The notes beneath the pieces are model-generated. The model was not told the origin of the DNA and made no database searches. It saw only the letters and a list, made by a program, of their open reading frames with translations. A DNA stretch of 64,000 nt from Lentzea flava. GTDB taxonomy: Bacteria > Actinomycetota > Actinomycetes > Mycobacteriales > Pseudonocardiaceae. Below are positions 17,954 through 26,198 of the stretch, one piece after another. Within the stretch, counting starts at the first letter, position 1, and each line of letters begins with the position of its first letter. A program made the position numbers and the translations under genes. Location: contig NZ_BMRE01000013.1 of assembly GCF_014648475.1 (NCBI RefSeq), positions 1 to 64,000 on the forward strand. The letters are read 5' to 3'.

Positions 17954-18954
17954 GCCGCCCGGTTCCAGGGTTGTTCGTCGTTGCCGAGTTCGTCGGCGAG
18001 CTGGTGTGTGCGGGCGGCTCCGCGGGTGAGCGCGGTGCGGAACACGAGGACGTCTTCGTGGGCGATCAGGTGTAGCGGCAGTCCGGCCTCGCGTTGTTTG
18101 CGGATGAAGTCGCGCTGGAAGAAGCTGCCGCGCGCGACGAGTTCGTGCTCGGCGGCGCGGGCGAGGAGTGCGACGTTGCGTTCGACTGGGAGAAGGCCGG
18201 CGGTGCGGGCGCAGGTGAGGATCTGCGAGGGCAGGTCGATGAGCTCGGAGTGTTCGCGCCAGGGGCGGATGGTGATGGCGATGTGGCCGCCAGGGCGCAG
18301 GAAGGTGCGCAGGGCCGCGAGGATGCGGGTGAAGCCGGTGAGCAGGCGGTGGTGGCCGATGTTGGCGAGGTTGCCGCGGTCGAGGGTGTTGCCGTAGAGG
18401 TGGTGGTACTTCTGCACGCCCTCGCCGGGTGCGACCGCCACCTGGCCGTGTGTCGACGGTCCGTACGGTGGGGATGTCACCACGAGCGCGGCTTGTCCCA
18501 CGTATTTCTCGGGCAGGAGCGTGACGAGTTGACGCGCGTCGCCGTGAACGACTTCCGTGTCGGACTCATGACCGTCGATACGAGCGAGGTCGAGGTTCGC
18601 GCGCGCGACGTCGACCCAATGGGGTTCGTACTCGACTCCGACGGCGCGGCGGCCCAGGCGCACGGCTTCGACGAGGGTGGTGCCGATGCCGCACATCGGG
18701 TCCAGCACGACGTCGCCGGGATTCGTGTAGTGGACGACTGCGTGCCGGACCACCTCGGGCAGCATCTTCGCGGGATGCGCGGTCGACTCGGGGACGTACT
18801 TGTTCTTGCGCTGGGACGCTGGTGACGCCTGCGCGGTCGTCCACACCGACACCCCGGTCGGGAGCGCAGCGCCGGTGTCGGTGGTGGGTGGCTTGGTGTT
18901 ACTCGTGAGGTCGTCCACGGGGGCAATGGAGACGCTCTTCACGGTCTTGCTCAT
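17950..18954 (-). CDS. SPPY-motif amino-DNA methyltransferase (N4-cytosine or N6-adenine)
   Basis: 334 residues. The SAM-binding motif DPMCGIGTTLVEA (~87-100) precedes the catalytic TSPPYG (~158-163), an order seen in one class of amino-MTases; SPPY is common in N4-cytosine enzymes. The stretch VWTTAQ…KYVPESTAHPAKMLPEV upstream of motif I is typical of actinobacterial element-borne members. The C-terminus has FFQRDFIRKQREAGLPLHLIAHEDVLVF. It overlaps both neighbours by ATGA, forming a three-MTase operon with no restriction endonuclease directly beside it. It may protect element DNA during conjugation or protect self DNA from the downstream nucleases (inference). Confidence 0.82.
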   Translation of the reverse strand: MSKTVKSVSIAPVDDLTSNTKPPTTDTGAALPTGVSVWTTAQASPASQRKNKYVPESTAHPAKMLPEVVRHAVVHYTNPGDVVLDPMCGIGTTLVEAVRLGRRAVGVEYEPHWVDVARANLDLARIDGHESDTEVVHGDARQLVTLLPEKYVGQAALVVTSPPYGPSTHGQVAVAPGEGVQKYHHLYGNTLDRGNLANIGHHRLLTGFTRILAALRTFLRPGGHIAITIRPWREHSELIDLPSQILTCARTAGLLPVERNVALLARAAEHELVARGSFFQRDFIRKQREAGLPLHLIAHEDVLVFRTALTRGAARTHQLADELGNDEQPWNRAA

Positions 18955-19883
18955 CGGAGGTCTCCGCTCGTGTCGGTGCTGTCCAGCTGGGTGTGTTGGC
19001 GGTTGTGTGGCTGGGCGAAGACCAGGACGTCGGAATGGATGCGCAGGTGTGGTTCAGGTAGGCCGCGTACCTGCGCGCGGTGTCGTCCTCGGGCCGCCTC
19101 GTCACCGGATGGACCGGCCGCGAGGTGCTCGTCGGTGAGCTGGAGACACCCGTCCCGAACCGGCACGTGCACGGCGACGATGTGCTGGAGATAGAGCAGA
19201 TCGGCGTTTTGCGCGGAGGCGACGACCTGTCCTGTCGGGTCGAGCAGTTCGCCGGTCGTCCAGTCGCAGTGCGTGAGGACGACGAGGATGCCGCCGGAGC
19301 GCAGCAGGCGCGCCGCGGTCAGGGTGACGAGGTCGCTGGAGCCGTTACCGAAGCGGTTCGGGTGCACGCTGGCGATGACGAGATCGGCGCGCTGCGGTCC
19401 ATCGTGCGAGCCAATGCGTACCTCGCGGCCAAGACGCTCGACGACGTGCCGGGCGTCGTCGAGTTCAGGGTCTGGATCCACGTCGGGTGAGTGCCGAACG
19501 ACACCGTCGTCACCGACAACGCCGAGTTGTGAGCGGGTGCTGCTGAGAGCAGACCACGGCAAGAGCACGACCTTGTCGCCCACTGAGCTGAACGACGAGA
19601 CGATCTTTTCCACGAGCTCCGGCGGCCAGGTGGCATTGAGGTCGATACCGGTCGGCCCACAGGTCCACACGGTTGCGGGCGTCGGTGTCGAGACGGAACC
19701 GCGCGCACCTGTCCGCGCGGTTCCTGCGGGAGGTTTCGCGGGACTGACGCGGCTGACCGTCGGGGCGGTCGGCCACGGCCTGCGGTCCTCGTGGCGGCGG
19801 CTGCCAGGTCCTCCTGGGCCAGGGCGGGTGCGATCGGCATGACCGCGGCGAGCGCGGCCGCGGGACCTGTCGGACTCGGTCAC
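18951..19883 (-). CDS. Degenerate methyltransferase-like partner protein
   Basis: About 310 residues from GTG 19883, chosen because AAGGGGA lies just upstream; a GTG at 19898 is in frame but has no site. After a ~65-residue Arg/Pro-rich tail, the protein follows the outline of the adjacent SPPY enzyme. VWTCGPTGI aligns with VWTTAQAS, GDKVVLLPW stands where GDVVLDPMCG would be, and ADLVIASVHPNRFG stands where ALVVTSPPYG would be. The C-terminus IHSDVLVFAQP parallels AHEDVLVFRTA. The SAM-binding glycines and the catalytic SPPY are missing, so it is probably inactive and may act as a regulatory or target-binding subunit. First gene of the minus-strand directon. Confidence 0.65.
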   Translation of the reverse strand: MTESDRSRGRARRGHADRTRPGPGGPGSRRHEDRRPWPTAPTVSRVSPAKPPAGTARTGARGSVSTPTPATVWTCGPTGIDLNATWPPELVEKIVSSFSSVGDKVVLLPWSALSSTRSQLGVVGDDGVVRHSPDVDPDPELDDARHVVERLGREVRIGSHDGPQRADLVIASVHPNRFGNGSSDLVTLTAARLLRSGGILVVLTHCDWTTGELLDPTGQVVASAQNADLLYLQHIVAVHVPVRDGCLQLTDEHLAAGPSGDEAARGRHRAQVRGLPEPHLRIHSDVLVFAQPHNRQHTQLDSTDTSGDLR

Positions 19884-20246
19884 GGGTGTCCCCTTCACAG
19901 ACTGGGTGCGCCGCGATTGCGAGGCGCTGATGACACCCCTGAACTCCGAAATAAAGTCGTCTCGGGGACAGATGAGGATTGAATCCCGATTTCGCCTCAG
20001 AGATCTTCTTGTGATCGACTGAGGCTGGGGAAAGAAGTCTTACCGGGGTGTCACTGGCCTATTACCGTGCAGGTAGGCGGCTTCCGGATCCACACTGTCT
20101 GTGCTGGCAGTCGGGCTGCCGGGCTTCACGGTAGATCGTTCGTAATTGCTTGGTGCTAGTTAGGTGCCTTTGCGGTAAGGGGTTGGTGCCACCGCTTGTG
20201 GCGTTCTGAACGGGTCCGTTTTCCGGCTCGCTTCAGGAGTAATCCC
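19884..20246. promoter_or_regulatory. Divergent promoter region between MTase/defence operon and conjugation operon
   Basis: 363 bp without a gene. It contains gcctcag (19994-20000) and ctgaggc (20019-20025), an inverted repeat whose 18-nt loop carries gatc twice (a partial second arm pair). A smaller ggcag…ctgcc repeat lies near 20110-20125. The region must hold promoters for both directions. I could not pick -10/-35 boxes with confidence. The hairpin may be an operator for the HTH protein encoded just downstream. Confidence 0.5.
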
Positions 20247-21224
20247 ATGACAACGCATCGCAGGACTGCGCGCTCTGGCTTCGGGCGCGATGGCATGCCA
20301 CTGGACGCCGCGCGATCAGCCTTCGAGTGGCTGGTCACCGGGCCGCATCCGGTGTCGCTCGACGGTCGGATGTTCTCCGGTCTTCCGTCGCGACCAGTCC
20401 CACTCGACGAGGTGCGCAGCCGACTCCTGCGCCGCGGCTGTTCGCAGAAGTTGCGCGACGAGGTGTGGGCGCATCTGGTTCTGCGCGCTCGCACAGACGG
20501 TGCCACGTGGACGGTGGGTTGCGTCGGGGTGGCGCTGCCCGCGCTGATCGCTACGGCGTCGACGTTGTCCGCGAAATTCGCCGACGATCCCAGCGACATC
20601 CACGCCGCGGTGCTCGCCGGCTTCGTCGCCGAGCTCACCGTGGTGGATCTGCGCAAGCCCCGCATCATGCTGCGACTGCGCTGGGCTGCGTACCGCGCCG
20701 GGCACGCCGCGGTTCGCGAAGCCCTTGACGCACCGGTGCCGTCCGGACACGGGTTCCGCTCGACCCTTCCTCCGCCCCCATGGGGGCACCCCGACTTCGT
20801 CCTCGCTCGCGCGGTCGCCGAGGGCGCGATCACCGCCGCCGAGGCCGAACTGATCGGTGCGACGAGGTTGGAGGGCGTCGCTCTGGTGGACGCCGCGCAC
20901 GAACGCGGCTTGTCCTACGAAGCCGCGAAGAAGGCCCGTCAACGCGCCGAACTACGACTCGTCGCCTACCTCCGCGACGGCGAAGGCACCACTGCGGACA
21001 ACGGCAGCGATCCAGACCTGGCCGACTACGTCGCTGACTCGGTCGTCATCACCGACGGCGCTAAGAGGTCCGGCCGCGCGACGAAAGTCCACAGCGGAGT
21101 GTCCCCGCGACGACGGATTCGCGGAGTTCAGGGCTGCGGGAGGAAAGCAGCTCCCGCACACGCCCAGTCCGAGCTGCCTCAGGGCACTTCGGACACAACT
21201 TCGGGAGTGTCGCGATGCGCCTGA
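20247..21224 (+). CDS. Putative HTH (sigma-region-4-like) regulator at head of conjugation operon
   Basis: About 325 residues from ATG 20247, preceded by AGGAG with 7-8 nt spacing. The N-terminal and middle parts are helical (DEVRSRLLRRGCSQKLRDEVWAHLV). Around residues 190-250 the sequence AITAAEAELIGATRLEGVALVDAA followed by GLSYEAAKKARQRAELRLVAYL looks like the helix-turn-helix of sigma factor region 4. The last ~60 residues are basic and low in complexity. Its position, first in the plus-strand transfer operon and facing the divergent promoter region, suggests it controls transfer genes. The pilin gene starts inside its 3' end (21215). Confidence 0.6.
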   Translation: MTTHRRTARSGFGRDGMPLDAARSAFEWLVTGPHPVSLDGRMFSGLPSRPVPLDEVRSRLLRRGCSQKLRDEVWAHLVLRARTDGATWTVGCVGVALPALIATASTLSAKFADDPSDIHAAVLAGFVAELTVVDLRKPRIMLRLRWAAYRAGHAAVREALDAPVPSGHGFRSTLPPPPWGHPDFVLARAVAEGAITAAEAELIGATRLEGVALVDAAHERGLSYEAAKKARQRAELRLVAYLRDGEGTTADNGSDPDLADYVADSVVITDGAKRSGRATKVHSGVSPRRRIRGVQGCGRKAAPAHAQSELPQGTSDTTSGVSRCA

Positions 21225-21628
21225 CACTGTTCCCCAACCGCTCTCGCCTCAACGGAAAAGACAGCACACATCGGAGCGCTGCCGTTCGCCGCCGGCGCGT
21301 TCGCCGATCGGCCTTGCTGGTCGCCGAGCTGGTCTTGGTGGCCCTGTTGGCCTCAGCCGCAACCGCCTACGCCGGCACATCGGTGCTGGCGATCGCCGAG
21401 AGTGTCGACCAAGTCCTCAACAACATCCGCAACTGGTTGATGGGCATTCTCGCCGGGCTCGCGACGGTGGCCGCGACCATCGGCGGAATCCGCCGCGTCT
21501 TCGGCGGCGGCGATCCCAGCGAGCAGGAGAAGTCCAAAGAGGCCTTCAAAGCCGCTGGGTGGGGTTACGCTCTGGCCGCGCTCGCGCCGCTGCTCGTCAC
21601 CGTGCTCAAGGGCATCGTGGGGGCGTAG
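21215..21628 (+). CDS. VirB2/TrbC-like pilin subunit
   Basis: 137 residues with a basic N-terminus, a hydrophobic signal-like helix (ALLVAELVLVALLASAATAYA, cleavage plausible after AYA), then two further hydrophobic helices (NWLMGILAGLATVAATIGGI and YALAALAPLLVTVLKGIVG) separated by a short charged loop (GGGDPSEQEKSKEAF). This size and topology is that of VirB2-type conjugative pilins. The next gene is VirB6-like and starts 3 bp after the stop. Assignment rests on topology and position, not on conserved residues. Confidence 0.65.
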   Translation: MRLTLFPNRSRLNGKDSTHRSAAVRRRRVRRSALLVAELVLVALLASAATAYAGTSVLAIAESVDQVLNNIRNWLMGILAGLATVAATIGGIRRVFGGGDPSEQEKSKEAFKAAGWGYALAALAPLLVTVLKGIVGA

Positions 21629-21631
21629 GCC

Positions 21632-23251
21632 ATGTCCACAACGAAGTGCTCCTTGCGCGGCCCGACATGGCGTCGAACCTTCGTGGTTCTGCTGGCCACG
21701 TTGCTCACTCTGGTTGGTCGTGGCGTTGCCGCAGCCGAGCCGCCGACACCACCTCCTCCGCCTAGTCCGTCGGGTGGCGAGTGCGGCATCACCGACATCG
21801 GCGCGTGTGTGGCCGACGGCATCAACAACTTCTTCTGGGCGCTGGTCGTCGGTGCGCTCAACTCGCTACTGAAACTGGTGGGCGAGACGCTGCTGGCCAC
21901 CCCGACGCTCGAACAGCTGCCACGAGTGGGCGAGTTGTGGGAGTCCTCGCGCGGCATCGCCGTCGCGTCGTACGCGCTGCTCGTCATGGTGGCCGGGATC
22001 GTGCTGATGGCCTACGAGACGCTGCAGACGCGCACGACGATCCGACAGGTTGCTCCGCGCATCGCGGTCGGATTCCTGGCGGCGAACCTCTCGCTGTTGC
22101 TGGCGGGCAAGGCCATCGAGTTCGCAAACGCGTTGTCCACCGGGCTGCTCGGTATTGGACTCGATCCCAGCAGTACGGCGAAGACTCTCAGCGTCGTGCT
22201 GACGCAGACGGTGATGAGCTCGATCACCAGTGCCGGACTTTTCGGGACGCTGATCTCGCTCGGTCTCGTCGTGCTGCTCATCTCGTTGGTCGGTACCTAC
22301 GTGATGCGGGTGGCGGTCACCGTCATCCTGTTGGCCGGGGCTCCGCTCTTCCTCGTCTGCCACGGACTTGAGCAGACCGACGGCATTGCGCGCTGGTGGT
22401 GGCGCGCGTTCTTCGGAGTGCTGGGCATCCAAGTCGGACAGTCGCTGGCCCTCATCGCAGCGTTGCGCGTGTTCTTCACCGAAGGCGGCTTCACGATCTT
22501 CGGCCCCACACCGAGCGGTCTCATCAACCTGATCGTCACCGGTGCACTGCTGTGGGTGTTGGTCAAGATTCCGGGCTGGGTCATGCACCACATCCAGATT
22601 GGTGGTGGCGGGCGGACGTTCCTCGGCTCGCTGATCCGCGGCTTCCTGATGTACAAGACTTTCGGTCTCCTGAAGGGTGCGACCGCAACCGCCGCCCACA
22701 GCGGATACGGCCATCGTGGCGGCCGTGCGAGCGGTCCCAGCGACCCGTATGCGAACACGCGGACCACGGGTAACGGGCAGTACATGTTGCCCTTGGGCGG
22801 GCTGCGCAAGGCGAAGGCGAAAGCGAAGCGTGACGTTGCCGCCGAACCGACAACCGCAGCGCGGCGCGAAGTGCAGCTGGCGTTGCCGTTCGAGTACGGG
22901 TGGCCGGAGAACCGGCCTGTCCTCGGACGCGATGGGCAGTACCGGCTCCCGCTGAACGTCAAGCGGGCACCACGGCCGACCGGTGCCACGGCGAGTTCCT
23001 CACCCAGGACGGCTGCGCGGCCCGATCGGCAACTCGAGCTGCGGTTCGATCCCTACAAGGCCAACCGGCCGTCGCGCGCAGGCCAGTACTCGTTGCCCTT
23101 GGAGGGCGTCACCAAGACCACGCCGCCCAAGCCCGCACCACCTTCGCCGGCACCCGAAGACCGACTCGCGTGGCGCAGCAAGCGACAGCTCCGGCTCCCG
23201 CTGGATCTGCCTAAACCGGTTCGCCCGAAGCCGGGAGGTGCCCGGCCATGA
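21632..23251 (+). CDS. VirB6/TrbL-like conjugal transfer membrane protein with repetitive C-terminal tail
   Basis: 539 residues from ATG 21632. A signal-like N-terminus is followed by a Pro-rich linker and an N-terminal CGITDIGACVADGINNFFWAL segment common in actinobacterial TrbL/VirB6 proteins. About six or seven membrane helices follow up to ~residue 320, ending in the HHIQIGGGGRTFLGSLI segment. From ~380 on, a basic Pro-rich tail repeats a short motif six times (GQYMLPL, VQLALPF, GQYRLPL, QLELRF, GQYSLPL, QLRLPL). VirB6 proteins form the inner-membrane channel of type IV secretion. The tail is probably cytoplasmic and may bind another transfer protein (inference). Stop overlaps the next start (ATGA). 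Confidence 0.75.
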   Translation: MSTTKCSLRGPTWRRTFVVLLATLLTLVGRGVAAAEPPTPPPPPSPSGGECGITDIGACVADGINNFFWALVVGALNSLLKLVGETLLATPTLEQLPRVGELWESSRGIAVASYALLVMVAGIVLMAYETLQTRTTIRQVAPRIAVGFLAANLSLLLAGKAIEFANALSTGLLGIGLDPSSTAKTLSVVLTQTVMSSITSAGLFGTLISLGLVVLLISLVGTYVMRVAVTVILLAGAPLFLVCHGLEQTDGIARWWWRAFFGVLGIQVGQSLALIAALRVFFTEGGFTIFGPTPSGLINLIVTGALLWVLVKIPGWVMHHIQIGGGGRTFLGSLIRGFLMYKTFGLLKGATATAAHSGYGHRGGRASGPSDPYANTRTTGNGQYMLPLGGLRKAKAKAKRDVAAEPTTAARREVQLALPFEYGWPENRPVLGRDGQYRLPLNVKRAPRPTGATASSSPRTAARPDRQLELRFDPYKANRPSRAGQYSLPLEGVTKTTPPKPAPPSPAPEDRLAWRSKRQLRLPLDLPKPVRPKPGGARP

Positions 23252-24357
23252 CCGCACCTGTTCGCATCCCAGCCGACGTCGACATGCACGACAGGGTCCT
23301 CGGGCCGCTGACCGCACGCCAGCTGGCCATCCTCGCCGCAGCGGGAGCCGTGCTGTATCTCGTGTGGACGGCGACAAACACGTTCCTACCGCTGCCGCTC
23401 TTCCTCACCTTCGCGGTTCCGGTCGCCGTTGCCTCAGCCACCATCGCTCTGGGCAAGCGTGATGGCGTGCCGATGGACAAGCTGCTGCTCGCCGCAGTTC
23501 GTCAGCGCCTTGCGCCGCGCCACTGCGTCACGGCACCGGAGGGCGTTCTGCCTGCCCCGGCCTGGCTCGCGGACCGGGACGAGGCGGTGTCCCCGTCGAC
23601 GCTTCAGCTGCCCGCCGAAGGCGTCACCGAGGCCGGGGTGGTGGATCTCGGAATCGACGGTCTCGCCGTTGTCGCGGTCGCCTCCACCGTGAACTTCGCG
23701 CTGCGCACGCCGAACGAACAGGACGCGCTGGTCGCGTCCTTCGGCCGGTACCTCCACTCGTTGACCGCGCCGGTCCAGGCGCTCGTGCGCACCGACCGCC
23801 TGGATCTGTCGGCTCAGATCGGCGAGCTGCGTGACCGTGCGGGAGGGCTTCCGCATCCGGCGTTGGAAGCTGCGGCGCTCGAGCACGCCGAATACCTTGC
23901 GCAGCTCGGTACGCAAACCGAGTTGTTGCGCCGGCAGGTGTTGCTCGTGGTCCGCGAGCCGATCGTGCCCACCGCTCCGCCCGATGGACTCGGCGGTCCA
24001 GGCTTGTTCAGTGCGCTCGTGGGTAGGCGTCGCAAGCGGGCAGCGCAACGAACGACCATGGGTGAGCGCCGGGCCGCCGAAGCCCGGCTGGTGCGTCGCC
24101 TCGGCGAAGCGATCGAACTCCTGGCACCCGCCGGCATCGTGGTGACGCCGTTGGACGCGAGCCAGGCGACCGCGGTGCTCGCCTCGGCCTGCAACCCCGA
24201 CAGCCTGTTGCCGCCGTCCGCCGGGCTGGCCGCTGCGGACGAAGTCATCACGACCTCCGGTGCAGACGCGGGCGAGTACAGCTCGTTCGACAGCACCGCG
24301 GCCGACGACTGGGACTACGACGACGAGTTCGAAGACGGCGTGCGGGGGCAGTCGTGA
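23248..24357 (+). CDS. PrgI/VirB3-like transfer protein with VirB4-associated C-terminal domain
   Basis: 369 residues. The N-terminus VRIPADVDMHDRVLGPLTARQLAILAA and two membrane helices (~30-75) match the PrgI/VirB3-like family of Gram-positive type IV secretion. The ~290-residue remainder is soluble (VVDLGIDGLAVVAVASTVNFALRTPNEQDALVASFGRYL) and resembles regions found next to VirB4 ATPases. It ends in an acidic tail (DDWDYDDEFEDG). Lies between VirB6 and VirB4 genes with 4-bp overlaps at both ends, so stoichiometric coupled expression is likely. Confidence 0.75.
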   Translation: MTAPVRIPADVDMHDRVLGPLTARQLAILAAAGAVLYLVWTATNTFLPLPLFLTFAVPVAVASATIALGKRDGVPMDKLLLAAVRQRLAPRHCVTAPEGVLPAPAWLADRDEAVSPSTLQLPAEGVTEAGVVDLGIDGLAVVAVASTVNFALRTPNEQDALVASFGRYLHSLTAPVQALVRTDRLDLSAQIGELRDRAGGLPHPALEAAALEHAEYLAQLGTQTELLRRQVLLVVREPIVPTAPPDGLGGPGLFSALVGRRRKRAAQRTTMGERRAAEARLVRRLGEAIELLAPAGIVVTPLDASQATAVLASACNPDSLLPPSAGLAAADEVITTSGADAGEYSSFDSTAADDWDYDDEFEDGVRGQS

Positions 24358-26198
24358 TGGGCGGCCGCGCGCGATCTCGTCAGCAGTCGGCGACGGCTTT
24401 CACCCCAGATGCTCTGTCGGTCGCGCCACGGCACCTTGAAGTCGGAGGGGAGTGGGTTGCCAGCTTCGCCGTGGTCGGGTTCCCGCGCGAGGTGCACGCC
24501 GGGTGGCTCACGCAGTTGCTCACCTATCCAGGCCGGCTGGACGTGTCGTTGCACGTCGAACCGATCGATGCCTCCACCGCTGCGTCTCGGTTGAAGAAGC
24601 AGCTTGCGCGGTTGGAGTCCGGGCGACGGCACACCGCGGAGCACGGCCGGTTGTCCGACCCGCACGTCGAGGCAGCCACCGAAGACGCCTACGACCTTTC
24701 CTCACGGGTGGCGCGCGGCGAGGGAAAGTTGTTCCGGGTCGGGCTGTACCTGACGATCCACGCCGCATCGGAGAAGTCTTTGACCGATGAGGTCGCGGCG
24801 GTCAGGTCGTTGTGCGCGAGTCTGTTGCTGGACGCGAAGCACACGACGTACCGGAGCCTCCAGGGCTGGGTCTCCACACTGCCGTTGGGCCTGGACCTGA
24901 TCGGCTTGCGCCGCACCTTCGACACAACAGCGCTCGCGGCCGCGTTCCCGTTCACCAGCCCGGACCTTCCCGCGCCCGATCCCGCGAGCGCGGCCGCGCC
25001 AGCGGGGGTGCTCTACGGGTACAACATCGGCTCCCAAGGCCTGGTGCACTGGGACCAGTTCGGCGTGGGGATGCACAACCACAACTCGGTCGTGCTCGGC
25101 CGCAGCGGCGCCGGCAAGTCCTACCTCGTCAAGCTGGAGCTGCTGCGCAGCCTGTACCGCGGCGTCGAGATCGCCGTCATCGACCCGGAAGACGAGTACG
25201 CGCGGCTCGCAGCGGCGGTCGGCGGAACCTATGTCCACCTCGGCGCCACCGGTGTGCGACTGAACCCGTTCGACCTTCCCATCCAGACCCGCGCGGACGG
25301 CCGTCGCACCGCACCGAAGGACGCACTCGTCCGCCGATCGCTGTTCCTGCACACCGTCATCTCCGTGCTCCTCGGCGCAGAGCTGGAAGCAGCCGAACGA
25401 GCTGCGCTGGACCAGGCGATCGCGTCGACCTACGAGAACGCGGGCATCACAGCCGACACCCGGACTTGGACTCGGCCGTCGCCAACGCTCGTCTCGTTGC
25501 GCGATGAGCTCGCGCACGCCGGGGAGACCGGAGACACGGCCGCGGCGGAGCTCGCGGCGAGGCTGCACCCGTTCGTCGACGGCTCGTTCAAGCAGTTGTT
25601 CGACGGGCCCAGCAGCGTGACGCCCGAAGGCCACCTCATCGTGTTCAGCCTCCGGGACCTTCCCGAAGAGCTGAAGGCGATCGGGACCTTGCTGGTGCTC
25701 GACGCGTTGTGGCGGCGGGTGTCCAATCCCGCGATCCGCAGGCAGCGCCTCGTGGTGGTGGACGAGGCATGGTTGCTGATGCGCGAGCGTTCCGGTGCGG
25801 AGTTCTTGCTCCGCATGGCGAAGGCGTCGCGCCGGCACTGGGCTGGGCTCAAGATCATCACTCAGGACGAGAGCGATCTGCTCAGCACCCAGCTCGGCTT
25901 GGCGGTGGTGGCCAACGCGGCGACGCAGATCCTGCTGCGCCAGGCACCGCAGGCGATCGACGAAGTGACGCGCGCCTTCAACCTGTCCGCCGGTGAGCGC
26001 GCCTTTCTCCTGTCTGCGGATCGCGGCCAAGGTCTGCTGTCCGCGGGGACGCAACGAGTGGCGTTCCAGAGCATCGCCTCCCCGACGGAGCACTATCTCG
26101 TCACCAGCAGCCCCGCCGAGCTTGCCGCCTACGGCGACACGGCCGACGCGGACGACTCGAGCGGTTTCGTCGATCTCGGGTTCGGTGACGAGACATGA
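24354..26198 (+). CDS. virB4: VirB4-type ATPase of conjugative type IV secretion
   Basis: 614 residues. P-loop LGRSGAGKSYLVKLELLRS (~residue 245-263), followed by IAVIDPEDEYARLAAAVGGTYV, a signature of VirB4/TraC ATPases. Walker B is LVVVDEAWLLM (~465-475) with the nearby KIITQDESDLLSTQLG segment. The N-terminal ~220 residues are the usual mixed domain (VVGFPREVHAGWLTQLLTYP). It powers pilus assembly and substrate transfer at the cytoplasmic membrane. Length is typical for shorter actinobacterial members. Tightly coupled to its neighbours by ATGA overlaps. Confidence 0.88.
   Translation: MMGGRARSRQQSATAFTPDALSVAPRHLEVGGEWVASFAVVGFPREVHAGWLTQLLTYPGRLDVSLHVEPIDASTAASRLKKQLARLESGRRHTAEHGRLSDPHVEAATEDAYDLSSRVARGEGKLFRVGLYLTIHAASEKSLTDEVAAVRSLCASLLLDAKHTTYRSLQGWVSTLPLGLDLIGLRRTFDTTALAAAFPFTSPDLPAPDPASAAAPAGVLYGYNIGSQGLVHWDQFGVGMHNHNSVVLGRSGAGKSYLVKLELLRSLYRGVEIAVIDPEDEYARLAAAVGGTYVHLGATGVRLNPFDLPIQTRADGRRTAPKDALVRRSLFLHTVISVLLGAELEAAERAALDQAIASTYENAGITADTRTWTRPSPTLVSLRDELAHAGETGDTAAAELAARLHPFVDGSFKQLFDGPSSVTPEGHLIVFSLRDLPEELKAIGTLLVLDALWRRVSNPAIRRQRLVVVDEAWLLMRERSGAEFLLRMAKASRRHWAGLKIITQDESDLLSTQLGLAVVANAATQILLRQAPQAIDEVTRAFNLSAGERAFLLSADRGQGLLSAGTQRVAFQSIASPTEHYLVTSSPAELAAYGDTADADDSSGFVDLGFGDET

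Noticed and set aside
18094..18825. 243-codon plus-strand frame opposite the SPPY methyltransferase
   Set aside because: Val/Gly/Ala/Glu-rich antisense translation with no domain; the opposite strand is a clear MTase.
24702..26093. 463-codon minus-strand frame opposite virB4
   Set aside because: His/Arg/Glu-rich shadow of a gene with complete Walker motifs on the plus strand.
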